The notes beneath the pieces are model-generated. The model was not told the origin of the DNA and searched no databases. It saw only the letters and a list, made by a program, of their open reading frames with translations. The translations under genes and the position numbers were made by a program. A DNA stretch of 42,581 nt, from the NCBI GenBank assembly GCA_018064855.1, contig JAGHUM010000041.1:1-42581 (forward strand). Direction: 5' to 3'. This stretch comes from Candidatus Physcocola equi (GTDB lineage: Bacteria; Bacteroidota; Bacteroidia; Bacteroidales; Paludibacteraceae). This document shows, piece after piece, positions 34,615 to 42,581 of the stretch (positions within the stretch are counted from its first letter, which is position 1; each line of letters starts with the position of its first letter).

Positions 34615-36333
34615 ATGACAAGCTATATACCAGGAAGAGGCGATGATGCCCTTTTCAACTACAAACGAAGAAAAGCGCACAGCGTAACCATAGGCGACTT
34701 AGAGATGGGCAGCGACTACCCTATCCGCATCCAAAGCATGGCCAACACCAACACCAACGACACAGAAGCCAGTGTGGAGCAATGCATCCGCATCATAGAA
34801 GTAGGTGGCGAGTTGGTCCGTTTTACCGCACAGGGCGTACGCGAAGCCAAAAACCTGGAAGCAATCAGGGAAGAACTGACCAAACGTGGTTTCAAACAGC
34901 CTCTGGTGGCCGACATCCACTTCAACCCCAAAGCCGCCGACGAAGCCGCTCTTCATGTGGAGAAAGTACGCATCAACCCAGGCAACTACGTTGACAGCGT
35001 TCACACGCAGAAACGCTTTACATATACGGATGAGGAATACCAGCAGGAGATTCAGAAAATCCGCGAGAAACTGGTTCCGTTCCTTCAAATCTGTAAGGAG
35101 CACAATACGGCCATCCGCATTGGTGTAAACCACGGATCGCTCAGCGACAGAATTCTCAGCAGATATGGCGACACCCAACAAGGCATGGTGGAATCGTGCA
35201 TGGAGTTTCTCCGCATTTGCCGCGATGAGCAATTCAACAACATCGTGATTTCCATCAAGGCATCCAACACCGTCATCATGGTAGAGACCGTCCGCCTGCT
35301 CGCAGCCACCATGGAAAAGGAAGGCATGGACTTTCCGCTACACATTGGCGTTACCGAAGCCGGCGATGGAGAAGACGGCCGCATCAAGAGCGCGGTAGGA
35401 ATTGGCGCCCTGCTGTGCGACGGCATCGGCGACACCATCCGAGTTTCCCTCAGCGAAGCCCCAGAATGTGAGATTCCAGTGGCACAAAAACTTGCCAACT
35501 ACATAGCCAGCCGCTCTGGCCACGCAACAATCGAAGGGAAAGACAGCGGAAAGGTCAATCCTTTCGCTTATTCCCGCAGGAAAACAACTGCAATAGGCAA
35601 CATCGGTGGAAACAATGTTCCTGTTGTCATCGCCGACCAACTTGGCGGCGATCTGCAACCCGACTACACCGCTGCAGACATTGCATCCGACAAAAAATTC
35701 ATAGAACTCACATTGGCAGAGTTGAATGCTGCCCTGCCAAAGATCAAGAGTGACAACGTGCTTATCGCAAAATCGGACCACACCAACCCTGTTGGCGAGT
35801 TGCGCGCTTTCATTCACACATTGCTCAGCAATGGAAAAGACAATCCGGTCATCCTCAAATTAGGCTACGAAGACAAGCAACTCGGCGATTTCCAGATTAA
35901 AGCAGCCGCCGACCTTGGTTCGTTTTTCATAGACGGAATTGCCGATGGCATTTGGTTGAGCAATCCAAACCTTGAAAGCAAAGACGTCAACACCACAGCT
36001 TTCAGCATCCTCCAAGCATCACGCTGCAGAATGAGCAAGACCGAATACATCTCCTGCCCAAGCTGCGGACGCACACTCTATGACATGCAAAGCACCATTG
36101 CCCAGATAAAAGCAAAGACTTCTCATTTGAAGAACCTGAAAATCGGCATTATGGGCTGTATCGTCAACGGACCTGGAGAAATGGCTGATGCTGACTATGG
36201 ATATGTAGGCTCAGGAGTAGGACGTGTCAACCTCTACAAAGGGCAGACCTGCGTGGAAAAGATGATTCCTGCGGAAGAAGCAGTCGATAAACTCGTGCAA
36301 CTCATCAAAGACAACGGAGACTGGATTGAATAA
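34615..36333 (+). CDS. ispG: 4-hydroxy-3-methylbut-2-en-1-yl diphosphate synthase
   Basis: IspG (GcpE) converts MEcPP to HMBPP, the penultimate MEP-pathway step, with a 4Fe-4S cluster. At 572 residues it is the long form found in Bacteroidetes, chlamydiae and plants, with an inserted domain between the N-terminal TIM barrel and the C-terminal cluster domain. The N-terminal PIRIQSMANTNTNDTEASV motif is typical. Cluster cysteines are C481 and C484 (SCPSCGR) and C515 (MGCIVNGPGE), with glutamate E522 as the fourth ligand. It follows rel by 17 nt. Its product is the substrate of IspH encoded at 20296-21183. Confidence 0.97.
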   Translation: MTSYIPGRGDDALFNYKRRKAHSVTIGDLEMGSDYPIRIQSMANTNTNDTEASVEQCIRIIEVGGELVRFTAQGVREAKNLEAIREELTKRGFKQPLVADIHFNPKAADEAALHVEKVRINPGNYVDSVHTQKRFTYTDEEYQQEIQKIREKLVPFLQICKEHNTAIRIGVNHGSLSDRILSRYGDTQQGMVESCMEFLRICRDEQFNNIVISIKASNTVIMVETVRLLAATMEKEGMDFPLHIGVTEAGDGEDGRIKSAVGIGALLCDGIGDTIRVSLSEAPECEIPVAQKLANYIASRSGHATIEGKDSGKVNPFAYSRRKTTAIGNIGGNNVPVVIADQLGGDLQPDYTAADIASDKKFIELTLAELNAALPKIKSDNVLIAKSDHTNPVGELRAFIHTLLSNGKDNPVILKLGYEDKQLGDFQIKAAADLGSFFIDGIADGIWLSNPNLESKDVNTTAFSILQASRCRMSKTEYISCPSCGRTLYDMQSTIAQIKAKTSHLKNLKIGIMGCIVNGPGEMADADYGYVGSGVGRVNLYKGQTCVEKMIPAEEAVDKLVQLIKDNGDWIE

Positions 36334-36382
36334 CAAAAGGTGACTTCCACCAATTCACCAACATAAAAAGCAATAAACAGAA

Positions 36383-37177
36383 ATGAAACAATATCTCGAC
36401 CTGGTACAACGCATACTCAACGAAGGAGTGGAAAAAGGCGACCGCACAGGCACAGGCACCATCAGCGTATTTGGCCATCAGATGCGCTTCAACCTTGAAG
36501 ACGGCTTCCCGCTCCTCACAACCAAGAAACTTCACCTCAAATCCATCATTTACGAGTTGCTTTGGTTTTTGAAAGGCGACACCAACGTCAAGTACCTCCA
36601 GGATAACGGCGTACGCATTTGGAACGAATGGGCGGACCCAGACGGAGACCTCGGACACATTTATGGTTACCAGTGGCGTTCGTGGCCCGATTACAATGGC
36701 GGACATATTGACCAAATAAGCGAAGTTATCGATCAGATAAAAAACAACCCTAACTCTCGCCGCCTATTGGTGAGCGCATGGAATGTGGCGGACATCAACA
36801 ACATGAATCTGCCTCCTTGCCATTTGCTTTTCCAATTTTATGTGGCAGACGGGAAACTCAGTCTCCAACTCTATCAGCGCAGTGCCGACGTATTCCTCGG
36901 CGTACCTTTCAACATTGCCTCCTACGCACTGTTGTTGATGATGGTCGCACAAGTTTGCGGATTGAAACCTGGAGAATTTGTCCACACCACAGGCGACACA
37001 CACATCTACACCAACCACTTGGAACAGGTACGCACACAACTTGAAAGAGCGCCAAAGCAGTTGCCTACAATGAAAATCAATCCAGACGTGAAAAACATCT
37101 TCGACTTTAAGTATGAAGATTTTTCATTGGAAGGATATGAACCTTGGCCACATATCAGCGGCAAAGTAAGCGTCTAA
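36383..37177 (+). CDS. thyA: Thymidylate synthase
   Basis: ThyA methylates dUMP to dTMP with methylenetetrahydrofolate. It is 264 residues long, the same as E. coli ThyA, and the catalytic cysteine falls at the same position, C146 in [10 protein letters not shown]. Other signatures are the phosphate-binding R21 (KGDRTGTGT), [31 protein letters not shown] and the HIYTNHLEQ segment. It lies 49 nt after ispG and 39 nt before the chosen start of the CotH-family gene. No dihydrofolate reductase gene is adjacent in this window. Confidence 0.97.
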   Translation: MKQYLDLVQRILNEGVEKGDRTGTGTISVFGHQMRFNLEDGFPLLTTKKLHLKSIIYELLWFLKGDTNVKYLQDNGVRIWNEWADPDGDLGHIYGYQWRSWPDYNGGHIDQISEVIDQIKNNPNSRRLLVSAWNVADINNMNLPPCHLLFQFYVADGKLSLQLYQRSADVFLGVPFNIASYALLLMMVAQVCGLKPGEFVHTTGDTHIYTNHLEQVRTQLERAPKQLPTMKINPDVKNIFDFKYEDFSLEGYEPWPHISGKVSV

Positions 37178-37216
37178 ACCAGAAAGATTATCGTGAATAT
37201 AATACAACAAACTATA

Positions 37217-40207
37217 ATGCTTTACACACAAAAGAAAAACCTGAAAGGTTTATTGGCAAGCGCACTCATTCTTCTTCCGTTCACAGCAAAAGCGGGAGCG
37301 TTTTTCAATGAAATCATGCCTTGCAACATTTCCACAATCATCACAACAGATGATTATGATTTCTCGGGCTACATTGAGTTTTCAAGTACCCAATCCGCAC
37401 AAACCAACCTGAAAGGATACACCATTTGCAACTACAAGAAAAGTGGTGCTTTGAAATGGAGTTACGACATTGAAGGTGATTTTCCCGTAAGCAACACTAA
37501 TTTCAACATTCTTTGGGCTGACGAATCGACAACAGAAGGCCATATACCTTTCAAAATTGATACGGATGGAGGAAGTCTCGTGCTGAAACAGGGAAATACG
37601 GTGATCGATTCCATCATCTATGGAAAGCAAACCGCTCATATTGCTTTCGGACGTTCTGCCAACGGGACAGGATATATGCTTCCAACACCTTTTGCCGCCA
37701 ACTCGGCTTCGTACACCACGCTAACAAGAGCCGAAAAACCCGTATTCAGCGAGACAGGAGGCATCAAAAACAGCGCTTTCATCCTTACTCTGAACGCAGG
37801 TGCAGACACTAAAATCTATTACACAACAGACGGAACCGAGCCAGGCACTCAAAGCGCAATATACACCAAGCCAATATATATTGAAGGAAACACCTGCGTG
37901 AGGGCCATAGCCTATTCTGCAGACAAACTGCCAAGCCCTATCATCACCCACTCTTACATTTTTGAAGATGAAGCGCACGCAGCCTGCGGCGGATTTGGTG
38001 TGCCTATTGTATCGCTCACAGTTGACAGCAACTATTTCTATGGCGGAGAACTCGGTATTTGCGTAGCAGGAACAAACGGAATCGGAGGAGAGAAAGACTG
38101 CGTCAGCAAAAGAGCCAACTACAACCGAGACTGGAAACGTCCGGTCAACTTTGAATACTTCGTCGATGGCAAACAGGTGCTTTCGCAAGAAGTGGAAGCA
38201 GCAGTGGAAGGCGGATGCTCGAGAAAAGAAGCGGTGAAATCGCTCTCTCTCAAAGCCTCGAAGAAAACCGGGGCAGACGAACTTGCATACCACTTCTTCC
38301 AAGCAAAACCTAAAGTCACACATCAGACAGTTCATATAAGAAATGGCGGCACAGCCTACAACAGTGTCCGATTCAGAGACGGTCTGATGCAAACTTTAGC
38401 CATCGGCATGAATATAGACTATCAGGCCTATCAGCCGGTTGCCTACTATATCAATGGCAAGTACAATGGTCTAATGGCTCTGAATGAACGTACCAACGCT
38501 GACTATGTGACAGCCAACTACGGCTTGAAAGACGATGAAATAGACCTCATCACCATCTCAGACCAATTAGGCATCAGGGCATCCAAAGGCGACAAAGTTG
38601 CCTACGACGAATTGGTCACCTTCCTCAGCACAGAAGACCAAACCTCTGCCACCTACTTCAGCGAAGCCTGCAAACGCATGGACATGGACGAATATATCGA
38701 CTACCAGATTTTCCAACAGTTCATCGTCAACACCGACTGGCCAGGCAACAACACCAAGATTTGGAGAGAAAAGAAAAATAATGGCCGTTTCCGTTGGATT
38801 CTCTTCGACACCGACTTCGGTTTGGGTTTACCTGGTTACACCTATTTGGGCACAAACACAAAAAACATGATTGACTGGTGCCGCGGATATGGAGCTACAA
38901 GTTGGGCAAACAAACAATCTTGGATGACAGTCATCTTCAAAAATCTTTACAAGAATCCAGAATTCAAGAGAAAGTTTGTCACTAAATATTTCATCAGACT
39001 AGCCAATGATTTGAGCAGCGAACGCGTCAACGCTGTCTTCGACAGCATCACAGCCTTGGTTGATCCGGAATATTGCGCACACTATCAAAGTTCGGCTATT
39101 TCTGCAGCAAATTCAATGCGCACATTCGCCAACGGACGTATAAAAAACATTCCCACTCACCTGAAGAATTGCGCTTCCGCAAAAGACATAATCGATTTTG
39201 TACTTACAGCAGACGTGGATGACGTGGTCTTCACTATCAACGGGGAAAAAGTCAGCGAGTTTAATGGCAAATATCTTTCTGGATTCAACACCGATATTAA
39301 AGTTTACGCGCCGGAAGGATATACTTTCGACCATTGGGAGTTTTCAGAAGACAGTTTATTCAACGCAACAGAAAAAACTGAGTATGTATCGGCCTGCATG
39401 GCTGGCGTGTTGAAAGGTCAACTGAACAAATCAGGAACTATCAAAGCCATCTTCTCTACCACACCATACGAAACGCCGACTGTTGTCATCAACGAGCTCT
39501 GCGCCAGCAGCAACGAACTCTCCAACAATCCAGACGACTACAACACTTTCCCAGACTGGATTGAACTTTACAATTTTGGCGAGAAAGAAATAGACTTGGC
39601 AGGTTTGTCCATTTCCAACAATGCCGACCGTCTCAATCTTTCCACTATTCCTTACGGTACGGACAACACTATCATCAAGCCAGGAGAACACCTTGTTTTT
39701 TGGGCGAAGGGGAATGCTCTTGACGGTGCTCGCTACTTGAACTTCAAGATGGATATAGACAAGCCTAAAACCATCTACCTTAGCGACAGCAAAGGAAACA
39801 TCATTTCAAAAGCAGACTATATGTACCATGCCACAAATGACTCGTGGGGATATATGAACGACAATGGTGAAGAATGGGTGGTATTCAAGCACTGCAATAA
39901 TGAACTGACAGCCACTCCTGGCGAGAAAAACAGTTCAAAAGAATGCAGTAATGGTGTTGACGTGATTGAAACCACAGTAGAAAATGTCAGACTATACCCT
40001 AACCCTACATCCGACAAACTGACCATTTCAAGCGATTTTCTCATAGAACATGTGAAAATTCGTGCTTCAAATGGATGTCTGGTCATGGAACAGGACGTAC
40101 AGGGTGAAGAAATCACTCTTGAGGTTGGGAATCTTTCTAAGGGCGTATATTTCGTAGAAGTCCGCAGCACAGACAACAACCAAAGACTAAAATTGATTAA
40201 AGAATAA
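37217..40207 (+). CDS. CotH kinase family surface protein with lamin-tail domains and T9SS sorting signal
   Basis: The ATG at 37217 gives 996 residues and a clear signal peptide (LASALILLPFTAKAGA); a GTG at 37193 is also in frame. In order: a first lamin-tail-like domain (about 25-165), a chitobiase/hexosaminidase C-terminal-like domain (about 173-252, KIYYTTDGTEPG), a CotH-type kinase fold (about 260-620, with NIDYQAYQPVAYYINGKYNG and RWILFDTDFGLGL), a short beta domain (YTFDHWEF), a second lamin-tail domain (about 755-861, VVINELCASSN to WIELYNFG) and a C-terminal T9SS type A sorting domain (about 923-996, VRLYPNPTSDKLTI to GVYFVEV). CotH proteins can phosphorylate other proteins; many secreted Bacteroidetes versions have unknown targets. 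It is probably cell-surface bound and exported by the T9SS that includes PorQ. Confidence 0.92.
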   Translation: MLYTQKKNLKGLLASALILLPFTAKAGAFFNEIMPCNISTIITTDDYDFSGYIEFSSTQSAQTNLKGYTICNYKKSGALKWSYDIEGDFPVSNTNFNILWADESTTEGHIPFKIDTDGGSLVLKQGNTVIDSIIYGKQTAHIAFGRSANGTGYMLPTPFAANSASYTTLTRAEKPVFSETGGIKNSAFILTLNAGADTKIYYTTDGTEPGTQSAIYTKPIYIEGNTCVRAIAYSADKLPSPIITHSYIFEDEAHAACGGFGVPIVSLTVDSNYFYGGELGICVAGTNGIGGEKDCVSKRANYNRDWKRPVNFEYFVDGKQVLSQEVEAAVEGGCSRKEAVKSLSLKASKKTGADELAYHFFQAKPKVTHQTVHIRNGGTAYNSVRFRDGLMQTLAIGMNIDYQAYQPVAYYINGKYNGLMALNERTNADYVTANYGLKDDEIDLITISDQLGIRASKGDKVAYDELVTFLSTEDQTSATYFSEACKRMDMDEYIDYQIFQQFIVNTDWPGNNTKIWREKKNNGRFRWILFDTDFGLGLPGYTYLGTNTKNMIDWCRGYGATSWANKQSWMTVIFKNLYKNPEFKRKFVTKYFIRLANDLSSERVNAVFDSITALVDPEYCAHYQSSAISAANSMRTFANGRIKNIPTHLKNCASAKDIIDFVLTADVDDVVFTINGEKVSEFNGKYLSGFNTDIKVYAPEGYTFDHWEFSEDSLFNATEKTEYVSACMAGVLKGQLNKSGTIKAIFSTTPYETPTVVINELCASSNELSNNPDDYNTFPDWIELYNFGEKEIDLAGLSISNNADRLNLSTIPYGTDNTIIKPGEHLVFWAKGNALDGARYLNFKMDIDKPKTIYLSDSKGNIISKADYMYHATNDSWGYMNDNGEEWVVFKHCNNELTATPGEKNSSKECSNGVDVIETTVENVRLYPNPTSDKLTISSDFLIEHVKIRASNGCLVMEQDVQGEEITLEVGNLSKGVYFVEVRSTDNNQRLKLIKE

Positions 40208-40209
40208 AT

Positions 40210-40848
40210 ATGGCGATTCTTGATTACAGTAAACGGATAGCCCCTAAACGAGGAGCAGACAAAACAGAGGATGAGTGCCATGTGGTATTTGACTACGATG
40301 TTCCAGACGGACTAAACGACCAGCAATACACCATAAGATCAACTGAAGATTTGGACGTATTGAGCGAGAGTATTAAACGCTTTATCACCTTTGCGGAAAA
40401 CAATCCCAGCACCAAATTTTTGGTGGTCTATGGCTACCCCACCAAGTACTCTGCAAAAGAACTGGCTCCATTCTTTTGGTCATCCATACCAGTGGAAAAC
40501 ATTCATCTGCCAGAATTCTATTGGAAAATTCTGACAAGCGACGACTATAGTCGCAAACATCCAATTAAAGTCAGTTACGAATTATTGTCCAACCAGATAC
40601 GTTTTGGCTATGGAACGGCCGAAAATGAAGGAAAGAAGATATGCTTCGCCCTTCATGGATGTCCGAACCGAAATGATGACTACTATACTCTGACAGAAAT
40701 AACGGAACAAGAACTTACCAGACTACGCAACAAATACAAGCACGGCAGTTGGGGGCACGAAGTAGGCGATCTTTTTCGGGAGGAATTCATCGAGAAACAC
40801 AAAGTTTACTATGAAGGAACCTATTTCCCAGATATTCTATGGGTATAA
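40210..40848 (+). CDS. Unrecognised cytoplasmic protein, weakly A1S_2505/phage-like
   Basis: The gene starts 2 nt after the CotH-family stop, so it is probably cotranscribed and coupled. The 212-residue product has no signal peptide or membrane segment. I do not recognise it confidently. A segment in the first half (TKFLVVYGYPTKYSAKELAP, then NIHLPEFYW) resembles the FLVT-IG-GIAG-EIAPLF-NI-LPEEF pattern of small A1S_2505-type proteins found in phages and bacteria, but the glycine-rich part differs. The second half (about 110-212) has no known motif. Function unknown. An ordinary gene of the operon and a recent accessory insertion are both possible; the degraded fragment downstream favours the latter. 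Confidence 0.7.
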   Translation: MAILDYSKRIAPKRGADKTEDECHVVFDYDVPDGLNDQQYTIRSTEDLDVLSESIKRFITFAENNPSTKFLVVYGYPTKYSAKELAPFFWSSIPVENIHLPEFYWKILTSDDYSRKHPIKVSYELLSNQIRFGYGTAENEGKKICFALHGCPNRNDDYYTLTEITEQELTRLRNKYKHGSWGHEVGDLFREEFIEKHKVYYEGTYFPDILWV

Positions 40849-40911
40849 AAATCTGGGACTTCATGAATAAATCGTATTAATTTCGTTGGCAAAATGCCAA
40901 CCTGTATATAG

Positions 40912-41070
40912 AACAACAAGCTGGGTTTTGATCACTTTGATGGTCATAGAGTTATTGAACCACAGTTTGATAAAGTTGTGGAAAATACCGAAGAGGTCGA
41001 TTATGAGTACATCAGATACATCGGTAATAAAAAACATTATATTAGCAAGACTGGTAAAATATCAAAGTAA
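40912..41070 (+). pseudogene. WG-repeat protein remnant
   Basis: A 52-codon open stretch reads NNKLGFDHFDGHRVIEPQFD and, further on, GNKKHYISKTGKISK before TAA at 41068-41070. The pattern (glycine-aromatic, then hydrophobic-EP-F-D, then SKTGK) is that of WG repeats. There is no plausible start: in the same frame an ATG at 40894 meets a stop at 40909-40911. It looks like the tail of a degraded WG-repeat gene. The rest of the 40849-41286 gap holds a 6-bp hairpin (40885-40901), a terminator and a promoter box. Confidence 0.45.
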
Positions 41071-41150
41071 CTCTCACAAGTGTAATAAGAATGTGACAGA
41101 TATTTCACTAAAGGTTTAATAAAAGGAGACTAGTACTGGTGTGATAAGTT

Positions 41151-41187
41151 CGAGCGCATGGACACATTCCATACGCTCGTTTTTTTT
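41151..41187 (+). terminator. Intrinsic terminator ending the rel-to-40848 region
   Basis: CGAGCG-C-ATGG (41151-41161) pairs with CCAT-A-CGCTCG (41169-41179) around a 7-nt loop with one C/A mismatch, followed by T8 (41180-41187). Confidence 0.85.
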
Positions 41188-41222
41188 CGATGGCATGCAA
41201 ACATAAAATCATTTATTTTTCA

Positions 41223-41230
41223 TAATTTTG
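41223..41230 (+). promoter_or_regulatory. -7 box of the last gene
   Basis: TAATTTTG matches TAnnTTTG, 56 nt before the ATG at 41287 and just after the upstream terminator. The -33 element is not recognisable. Confidence 0.45.
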
Positions 41231-41286
41231 CATCATCTATCAACAGTTATTTGCGTTAGACTATATAGAAATAACCACATATAAAA

Positions 41287-42576
41287 ATGAGAAAAACCAC
41301 GAATCTATTTGCAAAATTGGGTGTATGCGTGATGCTATCCAGCGCAATGATGCAAAGTGCACAAGCGCAATTAGGGTACGGTATCAGTGCTCTAAGCCAA
41401 GGTGTAAAAGCTGCGAAAAACAGCAAAAACAACAAAAAATACGAGCCTCTGAAAGAGAAAGCCCTCGAAGCTATTCAGAAAAATGACATCGAATACCTGA
41501 TGTCTGAAGAATGCATGATTCAGCTGACGGAAATGGGCGAAAAGCTGAGCGGGAAAAACGCGCAAGACTGGAAACTGACCAAAGCAAAAATCAACACTTA
41601 CTTCTATGTGTTGTGCCACACTTTGGAGCAGAACAACTTTGTTGCCAACATTGATGAACTGATGGACAAAGCCAGCAAGACATCTTCCGAAAAAGAAAAG
41701 GCTTTGTATGTGGATGCCGCCATTGCCGTAATGAAAGGAATGATTGTTTACAACTATGATGTAAACGCCAACCTCGCTACTGTAAACGCCACCTACAACA
41801 AGGTGAAAGCAATGTACGACCAACTGCCAGCATCCTACAAACCTGTAACCGTACCGAAAGGCGCCGACCCTCGCGACATACGCTTCCTCCACAACCTGAC
41901 CGGTGGAGTGCCAGACGCACAAGACATGCTGGAGATCCAAGCCCAACTGGCTCAACAGAAAAAAGCGAACGAAGAAGCCAAAGCAAAAGCTGAGGCTGAA
42001 AATGCGCAAAAAGAAGCTCAGGACATTGAGAGAAGGAAGAAAATGTTCTATTCTAACCTAGCCGATTACAGCATGGTAAATATCAAACGCTACAGAAAGA
42101 ATCAGTACGGTCAGGATTTTAAGGACGACTACAATGTGATGTCGGCAAGTGGATCGCGCATTTACTATGGAGTCGGATTCAAAGAATTGAACGGATTGGT
42201 TTTCGATCAATATGTCACAGGCAAAAGAAGCAAACAGTTGGTCAACTTCAGCCGCCGTTCGTATGGCAGTGAAGACAAAGACTACATCGAATACAATGGC
42301 GCATTCTCTGCCTACATCACTCCTGAACTGAAAGTTTACAAAGGGACAAGCGGTAACAGAAGTCAGTCCGATTACATGGGTTACATGGATTCCAAAGGAA
42401 ACTGCTACGACAAGAATGGCAGAAAAATTGGTTATGTTGACACCTACACCATCAACAGAGGATCTTACAGTTGGAGATGCAACACCAGCAGCGACATCAC
42501 CAAAATAAATTCAGCCATCGTTCTCATCTTCTTTGGAGAACAACTTGGTGGCGACTTCACCTTGAAATCGGAATAA
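41287..42576 (+). CDS. Secreted protein of unknown function with coiled-coil segment
   Basis: The 429-residue protein has a signal peptide (LGVCVMLSSAMMQSAQA, cleavage before QLG). The N-terminal half (about 45-210) is helical. A lysine/glutamate/alanine-rich coiled coil covers about 211-255. The C-terminal third is beta-rich and glycine/tyrosine-rich, with YMGYMDSKGNCYDKNGRKIG, a segment reminiscent of the single repeated strand motif G-(I/Y)-x-D-x-x-G-x of bacterial surface repeats. I do not recognise the family. It is transcribed alone, with its own promoter box; the stop TAA lies at 42574-42576, five bases before the window end. Periplasmic location is likely; there is no lipobox or T9SS tail. 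Confidence 0.8.
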   Translation: MRKTTNLFAKLGVCVMLSSAMMQSAQAQLGYGISALSQGVKAAKNSKNNKKYEPLKEKALEAIQKNDIEYLMSEECMIQLTEMGEKLSGKNAQDWKLTKAKINTYFYVLCHTLEQNNFVANIDELMDKASKTSSEKEKALYVDAAIAVMKGMIVYNYDVNANLATVNATYNKVKAMYDQLPASYKPVTVPKGADPRDIRFLHNLTGGVPDAQDMLEIQAQLAQQKKANEEAKAKAEAENAQKEAQDIERRKKMFYSNLADYSMVNIKRYRKNQYGQDFKDDYNVMSASGSRIYYGVGFKELNGLVFDQYVTGKRSKQLVNFSRRSYGSEDKDYIEYNGAFSAYITPELKVYKGTSGNRSQSDYMGYMDSKGNCYDKNGRKIGYVDTYTINRGSYSWRCNTSSDITKINSAIVLIFFGEQLGGDFTLKSE

Positions 42577-42581
42577 ATACG

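Noticed and set aside
37721-38392. 223-codon minus-strand frame
   Set aside because: It is antisense to the CotH-family gene and has no recognisable motif.
40885-40901. GTTGGC-AAAAT-GCCAAC hairpin as terminator
   Set aside because: It is only 6 bp with no T-run; a much better terminator lies at 41151-41187.
40886-41119. 77-codon plus-strand frame
   Set aside because: Its translation has no family pattern, while the WG-like pattern is in a different frame of the same DNA.

Overview
The window is chromosomal DNA from a Bacteroidota bacterium, most likely a Prevotellaceae-like member of the order Bacteroidales. The evidence is PorQ of the type IX secretion system (T9SS), a Bacteroides-type serine palmitoyltransferase for sphingolipids, the long Bacteroidetes form of IspG, a DUF4254-GT9 pair, D/E-rich surface lipoprotein signals, and several sigma-ABfr promoters (TTTG, about 19-20 nt, TAnnTTTG). 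No rRNA, tRNA, integrase or CRISPR array was seen.

Left region (1-13,003, minus strand): an A+T-rich accessory block. It holds a very large gene for a roughly 3,018-residue protein and, 12 nt downstream, a NERD nuclease/UvrD-like helicase. The large protein combines two S1 domains, an intact DEDDh exonuclease, a RecQ helicase and a UvrD-type helicase. Upstream on the same strand is an AAA-ATPase/DUF1703 nuclease-like gene. The two-gene nuclease-helicase cassette is the best candidate for an undescribed defence or nucleic-acid surveillance system. A nested palindromic element lies at the left edge.

Middle region (13,064-24,797): a DUF4254-GT9 pair with a near-consensus promoter and clear terminators; a secreted GH2 beta-galactosidase with CBM6 and a sorting-like C-terminus; an orphan promoter-to-terminator unit that looks like a small RNA gene; a probable porQ-cmk-ispH-alpha/beta hydrolase operon; a MITE-like element; and two tandem paralogous surface lipoproteins.

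Centre-right (25,041-30,334): two convergent genes for large membrane-anchored proteins with the same repeated DUF2931-like modular layout. The plus-strand copy is broken by a one-base frameshift near its end.

Right region (30,440-42,576): serine palmitoyltransferase (minus), an intergenic region with four 23-24 bp tandem repeats, then a plus-strand run of rel (ppGpp synthetase/hydrolase), ispG, thyA, a T9SS-sorted CotH-family surface protein and an unrecognised gene. A WG-repeat remnant, a strong terminator and a secreted protein of unknown function follow. Both iron-sulphur enzymes of the late MEP isoprenoid pathway (IspG, IspH) are present, at separate loci.
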